A DNA stretch of 64,000 nucleotides, from positions 12,805,193 to 12,869,192 of the forward strand of contig CM037795.1 in the NCBI GenBank assembly GCA_021229015.1. Direction: 5' to 3'. Below are positions 45,397 through 57,134 of the stretch, piece after piece. The position numbers were made by a program, and so were the translations under genes. Each line of letters starts with the position of its first letter. Within the stretch, counting starts at the first letter, position 1. Origin of the DNA: Solen grandis. Lineage: Eukaryota; Mollusca; Bivalvia; Adapedonta; Solenidae. The notes beneath the pieces are model-generated. The model did no database searches, had not been told where the DNA came from, and worked only from the letters and a program-made list of their open reading frames with translations.

Positions 45397-48300
45397 TATC
45401 ATTCAAATATACAAGATGTCGGTACACGTGACATTTCGCTGTTGGCATCCTTGATGTGTAAGTAGATATATGTGTAAATGCTAAATTAATTCAATTTGTT
45501 GGAAATATAATGGGGAAAGTACGGCAGAATTGAAAAACAGACCAAAGCGAAAAGAATAAGCAGTTGTGTGCCTGTGATGGCTGTGATCATCAGCTGAATT
45601 GTTCAAGTCAAGAAGACTTTTCAGTAGAGTGACATATTCCATATCCTGTTTATACGTCAAATCCATTATCACTTTCATTTGGGGCTCTTCATAGCGCCTT
45701 ATGATTTATAGTAAAAGCATTAAGACTATAGGTGGACCTGTATTTAATACCACTTGTAATAAAAGATCAATGTCTTAAGAGACTTCATGCTGAATTCGCT
45801 GATGAAAATGTATATGTTCTTAAAATAAGTCTAGAAACATCGACAATTCAATGTGGGTAGTAGGGTGTGATTGTGATGTAAGATTTATTTTCAAAGAAGG
45901 ACATTCTAATGTTTAAATTAAGTTTTAAAAAATTACAAAAAAAAAATTTAAACGTTAAATGCTGTTCAATATTTGGTGTTGTAAGAGATAGCATTATAAA
46001 ACACAGATTTGAAAGTTGCTGCATGGGGCAAGTTTGGAAACTTAATCTAATGTGACGTCGAAACTTTGCCAGATCTACTAACCGATCTTGGAGTCTGATG
46101 ACATTTCTGCGAAAGAGAAAGAGAAATAAAAAGAAATAGAAAATACAGGATCTGTAGGACATTGATTCATCGCCATCTTATCTCTTGGCTTCTTATGTTT
46201 GAGTCCTGTTCTAATTACTCTACTGCTGCATCTAACTTTAACGCATTATCAACGGTTTTCGTTTTCACCGAGGGTAATGAAAACATGCTATAGTATCATT
46301 CCTCAAACCCTGGTGAGAAATAACTAATGGTAAACTCTCTACAAAGCTTAATCTGATTGGTCAAAAAGATCCCAAAAGGGTGTGTATCGGGATAGACCAA
46401 GAAGAGGTAGGTCCATCGAACATCTCACAATGTTAATTTTTCGCAGTGTTTTTACAAACGGCAACGGTCGGCAACCTAGCGTAAAATTGCCATAGTAACG
46501 GATGACATGAAATTATGTTAAAAAACAATTTTGGCGTAATAATTTCTTATAAGTGATATACTAGTGTTGGGGAAAAAAAGATTACCTTGAAAATCCTGGA
46601 ATCAAAATCTCTATGAAGAAGGTATTCAGTATAATATCTAAAGATTAATGATGAGGATATATCGCTTTGCAAACTTATGTAAGATTGATATTGACAATAG
46701 TCGTTAACCGAGATAATATTGACCTTTTACAGAAGTATAAGAAATTATATATTGACCTATTGATTAGTCCTGAGTTGTATTATACAAGTAGTATATATAG
46801 TACCATGTACTTATAACATGTCATGCTTCTTAAAAAGATCGTAAAGTGATTAATGTGTGTTCACATATTAGACAACTAAGGTATGTAAAGCACCCACCTT
46901 TGCCTTCATTAAATGCCTTTACCGCCAGGAAAAAGAAAGAAAAAGTCTATATCATGTTTGTATACATTGTAAGCATTGCTCATGTGAGTTGGTATTGACA
47001 TTTGCCTATTGTTTAAGCAGTGGGTATACATTATATTTATCATACAAGTGAGCGATAAAATCTAGTTTATGACATATACATGTATGTACATGTTATTTGA
47101 TATAAATGATACGCGTGTCTATATATTAACCTTTTTTTCTCATTTGTATTGCATTGTCATGACTGAAATGTTATAAAACGATGTATTTATCAATGTAAAC
47201 TTACCAACATATATATATATATATTTACAAATTTTATCTTCAGATTGTTATTTGTAAATACATTTTTTTTTCTTTTAATAATTTTATCACTTATATTGAT
47301 TGTTACTGTTTTGTGTATTTAGTGATTTTATTACAGTGTTAATGGACCACGTAGCATATGTTGCAGAGGGTTAAAACCGTTGAATCAGTATATATATTTT
47401 AAATCAAATAGGGTGGTATATGAATTTCATGTAATTGATGATACGCAGAAGATGTTTGCATCGAAGATTTGAAGCTCTTTAATATCGCCAGGATTAGGTG
47501 ATACGAAGTGCAGTGAAACAACGGTTTGAGTGATTGATTAATATTCCAATGTGAAAATCATACACATAGGTAATGTTTATGGATAATTATTATATAAAAG
47601 AAGTAATTTGATATTTTAGATTAACATGTCTATTTGAATTTTATTAAACTATGTTAATTTAATGTGAATCTTGATTTTATTTTGCATTGTTGTCACAAAT
47701 ATTGAAGATGATGTAGTGAGGCAAGTTTTAATAAGCTGAATTGATACTCGAATACATAGTAGCTTAAAGAGTACAATATCTATAGTTGTAATATATAAAG
47801 TTAATATGGGACATTTTTTGCACAATTTTGATATACCGGTAAAAAGTATATTATTAAATAGAATTATTGTATTGAACATTAATTTTCGATAATGTAAATT
47901 TTTCCGGTTTTTTTTTTAAAAATGTACCTTTGATAAATTAAATTAATATAATAAAATTATTCTGCAAACAGTTTAGTCCATCCTTATCAGTCTCGATACA
48001 AACACTATTTATAATTGATTTTGTGTCTTTCTTTACAGTTTAAACAGTTCATTTGATGTAAGCTGATAATGAACTTATCAAAAATATTTAACTTTTATTC
48101 ATACAAGTTCCGCAGTATATGGACTCTTGTGAGTTTACGTTGTTTATATCTGATAAGAATACTGAAACTGTGTGAGACGCATCAAAACTCTCACATATTG
48201 AAAACATGGAATCAACATCCTACGAAATGTCTCGAAAATTAACGAACTAATGATTGATATATTCCTTAATAGATTTCAAAATCAATGCGCATGCGCGTGG

Positions 48301-49564
48301 CTTGTTTTACGACACCGCGGAAAGGATTAGATTGCAAGATCTTACCTCCGATGGGAATGAAAAATGTGACATATAATCCAAAGTTGATAAAGCATCGTTT
48401 TTTAAGCTTCCCGTTGGCTTCATTTTCAAAATTGATTTCGCTGTTATTAATACAGACGTACGGCGTTCTTGATCAACGTTAGTTGAGAATACAAAGTCAA
48501 ACAAAGACACGCCGTGTTCTTTGTGAAGCCATAAATGTGAGATTTTGCCATCAAGGGGAAATATTCATTCTACAGAAATTACATTTACATCAGAGAACAT
48601 TCCCAATTGTCATTGATTACTGCACTCAATCCTGTAGTCGAAATCGCTGTCAAGGAAACCAGGGAATAAGCGATTATCTCGAATTAAAATCCATACCTAT
48701 GTTCGAGTAACGATGAAACTATGTATGTCATATACCACAAATTTAAAACTTTAAATGTAATGAATATTTAGCACCGAAATAATTTTAAAAAAAATAGTAT
48801 GTAATTATTTATCTTGTATTACTATATTTAGGATTTTAAAATAGAACACTGAATATGCTTGAATTATTTATCCATTTAAATGATAAAAGTCTTATACAAC
48901 TTGTAAATGCTAACAATTTTGATTCATCATCAATAAATTAACTATTTTATACATATATATAGCGGGAAATATTACATACATTTTTTTAATTGCAGTTGTT
49001 ATAATTTTGTAGAATCGTAAAGTAGGCTTGTGTTTTCGGTAAATCAATTTGTCACAAGCTTAAATTATTGGTGCATATTAAATTACTTCCTGATTAGATA
49101 TACATAGATCATGTAGATAGACACTATTTTTCAGTTGTATGTCAATTTCCCTGACCAACATTTTGAAGCTCAATCAGGCTTGTGTAATTTTGTGGATTGA
49201 ATCTTTGATAGAATACATGATTGTGTAAAAGGATGTAAAGAAGAGTATGAGAACTGTTATTTTTAGCATGTGATTTCGTTCACGTGATTTTAAATTCGTG
49301 CCTATGGGCACGTGAATACTTTATTTTGTATGTGTGACTTGTCACGCGAGGATATGCACGAGATGGGTTAGATCTTCTTTTGTTTTGCAAATTTATGAAA
49401 TCTTGGAAATCTTGCGACTTCTTATATTTTATTGTATGTGTTTGCAATAACGTTCTATGTTTGTTTTCCTCTATATGTTTTCTTCTCTCAAACTTTGCTG
49501 AAGGCCTATAACGAAATAAATGAACTTATAAACTACGTCGTCTTAATATTTAATCAATACCATA
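45397..49564. other. Non-coding, nothing recognised
   Basis: About 4 kb of AT-rich DNA with no repeat family I recognise. Two overlapping frames around 48285-48710 have ordinary composition but no domain or clear splice context, so no gene is called. Confidence 0.45.
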
Positions 49565-49758
49565 TACAGTTGAACCTGTATTAAGCGGTCACCTGTATTA
49601 AGCGGCCATCTTAAGCAGTCACCTGTATTAAGTGGTCAACAATTTTAATATGACTAAACTAGCATTTTGTTACATGTTAAACTCCATTAGCAACACCTTG
49701 TTAAGCGACCACTTTTTATTGTTCCCATTACTGGCCGCTTAAAACAGGTTTGGCTGTA
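49565..49758 (+). mobile_element. MITE-like repeat (AAGCGGTCA type), complete copy
   Basis: The ends are TACAGTTGAACCTGTATTAA and, in complement, TACAGCCAAACCTGTTTTAA: imperfect terminal inverted repeats with TA at both edges. The interior repeats TTAAGCGGTC / TTAAGCGGCC / TTAAGCAGTC. Copies are at 15700-15883 (same strand) and 51817-51975 (opposite strand). Non-coding; TA ends suggest Tc1/mariner mobilisation. Confidence 0.78.
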
Positions 49759-50562
49759 GAAACATTGTCATTTAGTCACAGACAGACGGACGTACTATTT
49801 TAGTTTACAATAAGTTTAAACACACATATTGTTTAATATACCTTTAATAATATAGTACATATATTGTACAAAAAATATACTTTTAGCTATAAGAGACTAT
49901 TCCTATATATAAATTTACATCTTTTAAACAATAATTGTCTTATTGAATTCTACAGTTATGCATAAGTAATTTAAAACTTAATAAATGGATAAAACATGAT
50001 AGAAATAATTATCCCCTGATCTCTCCCCAAAAGTTCAATAACGTTACAGTCGAAAGGTCCCTTTAAATCATTATAGCTAGCATGCATGTCAACACTCACA
50101 TATATAGTGATACATGTAGATATCAAGCTATGACAAGCAGACACTAATACAAATGGAAAGGTATGCTTATAACTATAATCTGTAACGCAGTATCAACAGT
50201 ATAATTATTAGGAAAAGGTTTTGTCTGAAAATATCATCAAAAGAAGGTTCGCTTATAAGACCTGGTAGGATTCTATGGGTTTCTTTTCTTTCCAGATACG
50301 GCGGACTGTCGCATTCAATATGGATTCTGCAACATGAATATTAATGCTGACTTCACATCCAATTAAAACTCACGACTGTAATATGCCAAGTTATGTGGTT
50401 ATCAAATATGCGACTCTGATATAAGTGTCAACGATTACTCGAAAAAGATGTAATATCGATTATACTCGTAGAAGAAACCAACGTGCACTCCAGGGCAACA
50501 TGAAATCTCGCGTTGAATAAAACTTAAGTTACATGTATGATGTAGTATGCTACAATAACTAA
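49759..50562. other. Non-coding, nothing recognised
   Basis: AT-rich; no gene or repeat family identified. Confidence 0.4.
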
Positions 50563-50660
50563 AAAAATATATATATTTAGGGGTGAGAGCGAAACTATGC
50601 TAAGTGCTTATATATTTATATGCACTTAGCATAGTTTCGCTCTCACCCTCGATATATATA
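50563..50660. mobile_element. Perfect 27-bp-arm hairpin with AT-rich outer stem
   Basis: The arms at 50581-50607 and 50622-50648 are exact reverse complements (GGGTGAGAGCGAAACTATGC and onward), with a 14-nt AT loop. TATATA-rich sequence outside continues the pairing imperfectly. It looks like a very young small inverted-repeat element. Confidence 0.88.
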
Positions 50661-50952
50661 AGGTTTGTCATCTTTAGTACAATATACGAGTATGTATTGT
50701 TTGTTTACAATAGTCATACAAAACAAGATTGGTCAGTTCAGTTTATAATTTGTATTTGACAATGACAGGATAGTAAACAATATCAATAACTACAATGTAT
50801 ACAATACTATATACTAGTATTTTACAATAAATAGACAAAAACCTGATAAGTTAGTACAATGTCTAAACAAGATTTTACAATGATTATTGGTTTGTACAAT
50901 GTAATTTAATCATCAGGAAAGAAAATGTTTCATATTATTTTGCAATCATGAT

Positions 50953-51194
50953 TAACCCTTTCCCTCGTAGAGGACACAATGAAAAGACCTATGCGAATAG
51001 CATAAAACCAGATCAGCCTGCGAGTAACTCGCAGGCTGATCAGATTTTATGCTGTTCGCTGCTCCTCAGTGGTCTGGAAATGAGGATTTTGTAATTAAAT
51101 TTGGTAAGGTTTAACTGTGGTTTTCTGCAAGTCAGGCTTTATGTGATACCTATTGAGTGCGTCAAAATGAATCTATATGAGGGAAAAGGTTAAA
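50953..51194 (-). mobile_element. TTAA-flanked palindromic MITE, copy 2
   Basis: The plus strand starts TTAACCCTTTCCCTCGTAG and ends GAGGGAAAAGGTTAA. The inside is the reverse complement of copy 1 (AAAACCAGATCAGCCTGCGA centre, GGTTTAACTGTGGTTTTCTG arm). TTAA is at both edges. One terminal base differs (AAAAGG for AAAGGG). Confidence 0.85.
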
Positions 51195-51237
51195 CAGTAA
51201 CGAAGATAAGTAAGCGCAATAATAAGTACATAATAGT

Positions 51238-51508
51238 TTAACCCTTTCCCTCATATAGACTCATTTTAACCCTTTCCCTCATATAGACTAATTTTGACGC
51301 ACTCAGTAGGTACCACATAAAGCCTGATCTGCAGAAAACCACAGTTAAACCTTACCAAATTTAAATGTAAAATCCTCATTACCAGACCACTGAGGAGCAG
51401 CGAACAGCATAAAATCTGATCAGCCTGCGAGTTACTCGCAGGCTGATCTGGTTTTATGCTGTTCGCATAGGTCTTTTCATGGTATCCCCTATGAGGGAAA
51501 GGGTTAAT
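51238..51508 (+). mobile_element. TTAA-flanked palindromic MITE, copy 3, with duplicated 5' terminus
   Basis: Same orientation as copy 1. The first 28 bp (TTAACCCTTTCCCTCATATA and onward) occur twice, at 51238 and 51267, before the body continues, so it has a terminal repeat duplication. It ends ATGAGGGAAAGGGTTAA. It lies only about 43 bp from copy 2 in opposite orientation. The 112-codon minus frame here is MITE sequence. Confidence 0.85.
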
Positions 51509-51816
51509 ATGATTGGAGGTAAACGAGACTAGAGATCGAACTGGGTAGATGGGTGAACATTTTCTATAATGCCTGGACTCAAAGCATATACTTCGAACAT
51601 ACAAACTTGGGCAAAGACGATTTGAAAATTAAGAGGATATTATGAAACTCAATTGATTACATAGCATTTTTCCTATGGGTTCATTTGTAAATCGGACAAA
51701 CGAATAGTAGAATATTAATCATATCTTCAAACATAAATAATTGCATTTTCTTCACCAGATGGCCCTTTGATAATCGAATCAATATAGCGTGTGATCCCTC
51801 AGTGGTACCCGATTGA
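51509..51816. other. Non-coding, nothing recognised
   Basis: Unassigned AT-rich spacer between the MITE pair and the AAGCGG-type repeat. Confidence 0.4.
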
Positions 51817-51975
51817 TACAGGCAAACCTGTCTTAAGCGGTTAGCCAAGGGCCCAAGTGAAAGTTACCGCTTAACAGAGGAGGTTTGCTAAATGAAGATT
51901 TAACATATAACAAAATGCTAGTTTGGTAATATTATATCTGACCGTTAAATGCAAATTGGCCGCTTAATGCAGGTG
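51817..51975 (-). mobile_element. MITE-like repeat (AAGCGGTCA type), diverged inverted copy
   Basis: The plus strand reads TACAGGCAAACCTGTCTTAA at the left. Inside, the complement order CAAAATGCTAGTTTGGTAAT, GACCGTTAAATGC, GGCCGCTTAATGCAGG matches 49565-49758 reversed. The right end is eroded. Confidence 0.6.
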
Positions 51976-53639
51976 ATAGAATCTGTTTTATTTGAATTTG
52001 TCACCAAGGAATATGATCAAAATGTGTATTGTTATTATTTATTTTTCTTGACAGCAGGCGAAACTTACATTTACGACGAAATTTTTCATTTTTAAGCAAT
52101 GTTCGTGTACATTTTATGAATGATAACCTATGAAATACCATCTATGTTCAGTCCAAAAAAATGGATAGACAATAATGTGAGAAAATTAATTATAAATGAA
52201 TAATTCACATATACCTATATTTGGTATTTAATAAAGGTTTTCCATCCATCATTATATTATAATCATGGTCCTTCAAATGCTCTAAAAGATTTCAGTGCAG
52301 TTTGCAAACATCTATTGACTTGGGGTGATAGGTTCTTTTGCTCAAAATCTATAAAGGTTTGCATTTACTATAACACTCACATTATCATTTGGTGGACACG
52401 GATCACAATTTTATGATGGATTGATTACCTTAAAGGTTAACTTATGGTCCATATGAATGCAACTGAATGGCACTAGTGTACCTATTCTGTGCTGAACAAC
52501 AGGCCGTCTGGTCACAAACTATATAGAGTAATGTACCCTTCCTTGTTTTAACTGACCATATTGTTATATCTATCTGCAAAGTACACAAACTATGCATTTG
52601 ATGAAATCTTTAACAAATAATACCGGTATCTATTATATGATAGTTATCGAGATTATTTAACATACACTGTAAAGGAATAAACAGCTTCCTGTTTGACTCG
52701 ACTAACTGCCCAAAGCTAGGTCTACAGATCAATGCTGCGATAATTAGGGCTTGGGGTGGTCATTAAATGATATTCATAATCCAATAAATCCTACTATAGT
52801 ATTCCCAGCGGACCACCGGGTCAGTAATCAATCATTAAACGCAAATTATTTTCCCCTATGTTATTTACAATCATGTATTTAATGTATTCCATATATCTGG
52901 CGAAATCGGTCATATTCGGTAATGTTCGATACAATTTGGTCTAAAAGAAATAAAATAAAGGGAGAATATCAAGAGTTGATCTTGCAAATAATATATCAAA
53001 TTGAAATGCCATTAAAAATGAAAATCTTATACAGTGTTAGTATATAACCCGAAGTCACATGACCATATCTGACTTAAGACCATTTCACAAGATGATCGGC
53101 AATACCCGTTATAATTCGCTTATTGAAACTGACCAATTAGTGACTGGGGGAAATCTCAAATGTATGTTTATTTCCCATTGAACAAAGTTTGGTATTATAC
53201 ACCAGCATGTAGATTAGGTGTTCGGGAAGTGCTCGTTGATTTACGTAGGTTTACGTCTCATATTGTGGTGAGTTGGTCTATGTAACAGTTTAAAATCTTA
53301 TTGTTCCAGATAACAGCTCATGATAAGGAAACGAAATGTACACACAGTTTTAACTTACTGAATGTGACAAGGAATAGACAGAATATGATCCTGATTGTGG
53401 TGTTAGCGTGCGGGGGTCGGAGCACCCGGAAAAACACTGCGTCGCGTGCACGCGCGTACTCTTTCATATGCAACACTGAAGGCTGATCTTGCATCGATCC
53501 CAGAATCCATTATAGGTGAAATGTCAAAAGCCAGTGCACTAATAACTTCTCTATCAGCCCACTATGCACCAAGAAAGGATTAAAATCAGTTATAACAGTA
53601 ACCCTTGTTTCGGACCAGATTGCCCTTTACTTTCAAGGT
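51976..53639. repeat. Non-coding; dispersed repeat copy 2 at 52235-52370
   Basis: 52235-52370 (CCATCCATCATTATATTATA, ATCATGGTCCTTCAAATGCT, TTGACTTGGGGTGATAGG) is the second copy of the repeat at 29588-29720. 53395-53470 is a small GC-rich patch (GCGTGCACGCGCGTAC) of unknown origin. No gene is seen. Confidence 0.5.
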
Positions 53640-53810
53640 TGTTGTCATGGGTTCGAGGTTCGATCAGGTTTCTCGGGAGTTTCGTGTCATAAGGTCTTCC
53701 TGCAGAATTACGGTTAATCGGTTGATCAATCCGGACCTTCTTCCCCGCCTTAATTAGATTGGCGTCGCTATAAGGCTGAAATTACTGTTGTGGTAACTAT
53801 GGCCTCCAAA
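53640..53810 (+). mobile_element. SINE family C, degraded copy with possible tRNA-like box B
   Basis: GGGTTCGAGGTTCGATCAGG carries a box B-like word. GGACCTTCTTCCCCGCCTTA, ATTAGATTGGCGTCGCTATA and AGGCTGAAATTACTG match the family C tail at 55170-55235 with substitutions. Confidence 0.6.
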
Positions 53811-55089
53811 ATATCTCCGCAACATTTTAATTAAAATATTATAGTTTTAAAAATGTACAGAGATATATACAAGCTATGTGTGAGGTCGAAACAAAAATAA
53901 ATCTTAAAGATACGTTTTTATAGTTAACCGAAACAAAATTTACATATAAGCCTAACTAATAATGAAACAGATACCACATGGGCTTGTAGAAAATCGATTT
54001 AGACGCGTTTCAAATGTTAAAATACATGTCCCTGGCTTGTTGTTTTATTAACTGTCTGTCTAAAATAATGTAAATCGTGTTTCTGTAATCGGTGTTGACA
54101 ACTTCCGGATCGAGTTACTTCCGGTTTTATCTGCAGTAAATGAAAGATTTTCTGATTTGTAAATTGGAATGTAAACAAAAACAACCAAATTATCACAATG
54201 TTAGAATAATTCCTTCTTAACAATCACATGACCATTTTAATATCCGTCAGCCATTTATCACTGATAATGATTTGCAGTCACATACGGCTGCCATATTCAA
54301 TTTAAACGTTCCCAGCAATGGAAAAATACAACGTATGCTTATGTTTATTGATTTGCTAATATCACTTCTAGGTATTTACCGGAAGTTACAAGTTGTAGAA
54401 TAAAGCTTTAATCACTTAAAAAAAATAACACACTTTTTAATGAGCATATTTTGTTTGAAATGCATTTTTCGAAACCGGGTCAAAATAGTGCCTTCCCTTT
54501 CCTATTTATTAATTACTTAAGCTGATAACTGATATACTAGCTTTAAATCCATATCAAATATGGCTTTCGTGAACTGTTTTCAACATAATTGATGAGTGTA
54601 AATTAAATGTCCTACTTCCATATCCGTCTTTCCTTTTTTCCCCAGTAAAACACTTGTAAGAATGTGTCGGGGGAGAAACTTCTTTTAATCCTTGGCCATA
54701 CACCGTGAAACTTTATTTTACCGTCTGCGGTGATATTTTATTCATGTCTGACAAAAACAGCGGCGTTACACAAATGAAGATTCTCTCACCGCTCAGTCGT
54801 GACTTGCCTGGGATTCATCTAATCAGCCGTGTTGTGGCCGGTTGTCGTAACGACCCGTTGTAGATGCTGGTCTAGCACAGCCGCCCTTCCGTCACACCAT
54901 TATGAGGGGGTCATAATTGCTTGTCTCCAAAATCCGCGTCGCTGCCCTGTTTGTTATGACGTGCTATGATGAGAGCGACAGGAAACAAATTATCAAGATG
55001 ATACCAGAGGTAATAACAGCAACATAAATTGTATACAACAGTTCATACATATCTATACACATTTGTGCATACTGCATTTCTGCATTAAT
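53811..55089. other. Non-coding, nothing recognised
   Basis: No gene is seen. AACGACCCGTTGTAG at 54849-54863 is close to the core of the 27-bp minisatellite about 1.1 kb downstream. Confidence 0.4.
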
Positions 55090-55245
55090 AGTGGATGTGA
55101 GGAAGCCTTCCAGCTGGCTTGCGGTAGGTCAGTGGTTCTACCCGGATGCCTCCGTGCATTTGGGGTCTTACTCCACCTGTAATTAGCTGGACGTCGCTAT
55201 ATGACTGAAATATTGTCGAAGCGACGGTAAACTCAAATAGTCAAG
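55090..55245 (+). mobile_element. SINE family C, copy 2
   Basis: TGAGGAAGCCTTCCAGCTGG, CTTGCGGTAGGTCAGTGGTT, ACCCGGATGCCTCCGTGC, CACCTGTAATTAGCTGGACG, TCGCTATATGACTGAAATAT and AGCGACGGTAAACTC. It matches the minus strand of 39488-39632 almost end to end. Confidence 0.78.
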
Positions 55246-55429
55246 TCGAGTCCTTAATAGTGGAGATTACTAGTTTATAAGTTTTGCTGTCTCTTATTTT
55301 TTCTTCATTTACTCCCCATTCTTCTTAATTGAAAGTCAACACCATCAGGCTGAGGGACAGAGAATGTATTGGTGAAACATATTATTATGTATCTTTCCTT
55401 ACTAAAAGACATGATTGGTTTGAATATCA

Positions 55430-55680
55430 AATCCTGGAGGTCGTGAATTCGATCTCTGGCCGCTACATATCAAACTCGTAAAATATTCCTCGCTTGGCGC
55501 TCGACACAATAGTATTTCCATGACTTGTTGATCTCGTGGCAGAGTAACTTAGAGTGGTATAAGGCCACTCGTCTACGGCGCCATATCAAATGAGACAGCA
55601 CCATATATAGCTCATGTAGACAAGTACCGAAAAGACTGCTATATTGTTAGCGGAACGCTAAACCCCAAATAAACAAATCG
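55430..55680 (+). mobile_element. SINE family B, 5'-truncated copy
   Basis: It begins within the tRNA-like head (GGAGGTCGTGAATTCGATCT, box B altered) and continues with CTCGCTTGGCGCTCGACAC, GTCTACGGCGCCATATC, CTCATGTAGACAAG and the tail GAACGCTAAACCCCAAATAA. More diverged than the copy at 39636. Confidence 0.72.
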
Positions 55681-55959
55681 CCGTTTTCGTCTGTCTCATT
55701 CTGTTCCAATACTCCAACTTAGTGATTAAATCATGGACAAACGATAGAACTAACAAGATTTCATACAAACTAATGAAGGAACGAATTTAACTACAGTAAA
55801 CAATAAGCAAATGAATAAATACAAACTCACTTAATTAGTTTGTTTGTTAGATACTTCCTCTGCTAATGTTAAAATTATTGTTCGTACATTGGGCCTGAAA
55901 CGAGTTTCATTGGGAGTTAATTTGGCTTAATTAAAGATATATTCAGGGATTGAATGAAG
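55681..55959. other. Non-coding spacer
   Basis: AT-rich, nothing recognised. Confidence 0.4.
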
Positions 55960-57134
55960 ACAGGATATAACGACCTGTAGTTGTTGACATGATATAACGA
56001 CCCGTTGTTGTAGGTAGACAGATATAACGACCTTGTTGTAGACATGATATAACGACCGTTGTTGTAGACATGATATAAGACCTGTAGTTGTAGACATGAT
56101 ATAACGACCTGTTGTTGTAGACATGATATAACGACCTGTTGTTGTAGACATGATATAACGACCTGTTGTTGTAGACATGATATAACGACCTGTAGTTGTA
56201 GACATGATTTAACGACCTGTAGTTGTAGACATGATATAACGAACTGTTGTTGTAGACATGATATAACGACCTGTAGTTGTAGACATGATATAACGACCTG
56301 TAGTTGTAGACAGGATATAACGACCTGTAGTTGTAGACATGATATAACGACCTGTAGTTGTAGACATGATTTAACGACCTGTAGTTGTAGACATGATATA
56401 ACGACCTGTAGTTGTAGACATGATATAACGACCTGTAGTTGTAGACATGATATAACGACCTGTAGTTGTAGACATGATATAACGACCTGTAGTTGTAGAC
56501 AGGATATAACGACCTGTAGTTGTAGACATGATATAACGACCTGTAGTTGTAGACATGATATAACGACCTGTTGTTGTAGACAAGATATAACGACCTGTTG
56601 TTGTAGACATGATATAACGACCTGTTGTTGTAGACAGGATATAACGACCTGTTGTTGTAGACATGATATAACGACCTGTAGTTGTAGACAGGATATAACG
56701 ACCTGTTGTTGTAGACATGATATAACGACCTGAAGTTGTAGACATGATATAACGACCTGTAGTTGTAGACATGATATAACGACCTGTAATTGTAGACATG
56801 ATATAACGACCCGTTGTTATAGACATGATATTACAACCTGTAGTTGTAGACATGATATAACGACCCGTTGTTGTAGACATGATATAACGACCTGTAGTTG
56901 TAGACATGATATAACTACCCGTTGTTGTAGACATGATATAACGACCTGTAGTTGTAGACATGATATAACGACCTGTAGTTGTAGACATGATATAACGAAC
57001 TGTTGTTGTAGACAAGATATAACGACCTGTAGTTGTAGACATGATATAACGACCTGTAGTTGTAGACATGATATAACGACCTGTAGTTGTAGACATGATA
57101 TAACGACCTGTAGTTGTAGACATGATATAACGAC
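55960..57134 (-). repeat. 27-bp minisatellite, about 43 units
   Basis: The unit on the plus strand joins GACATGATATAACGACC and TGTAGTTGTA. Variants are TGTTGTTGTA, GACAGG for GACATG, and CCCGTTG. Because 27 is a multiple of three, the minus strand reads through as a 9-residue repeat MSTTTGRYI for 250 codons (56371-57123), and a second minus frame also stays open (YHVYNYRSL). No signal peptide, start context or unique flank supports a protein. A stretch at 56570-56720 alternates GACATG and GACAGG units, suggesting a local higher-order period. Confidence 0.93.

Noticed and set aside
48285..48710. Two adjacent 65-75-codon frames, possible small gene
   Set aside because: No domain, signal peptide or convincing splice sites; short frames like these are expected by chance in 64 kb.
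51266..51604. 112-codon minus-strand frame
   Set aside because: It coincides with the third TTAA MITE copy; the palindrome generates the open frame.
56371..57123. 250-codon MSTTTGRYI repeat protein
   Set aside because: Produced by the 27-bp minisatellite. A second frame is also open, and the flanks carry no gene-like sequence.
55960..57134. CRISPR-like array
   Set aside because: Units are contiguous without unique spacers, and the window is eukaryotic. The same applies to the 17/21-bp and 39-bp arrays.
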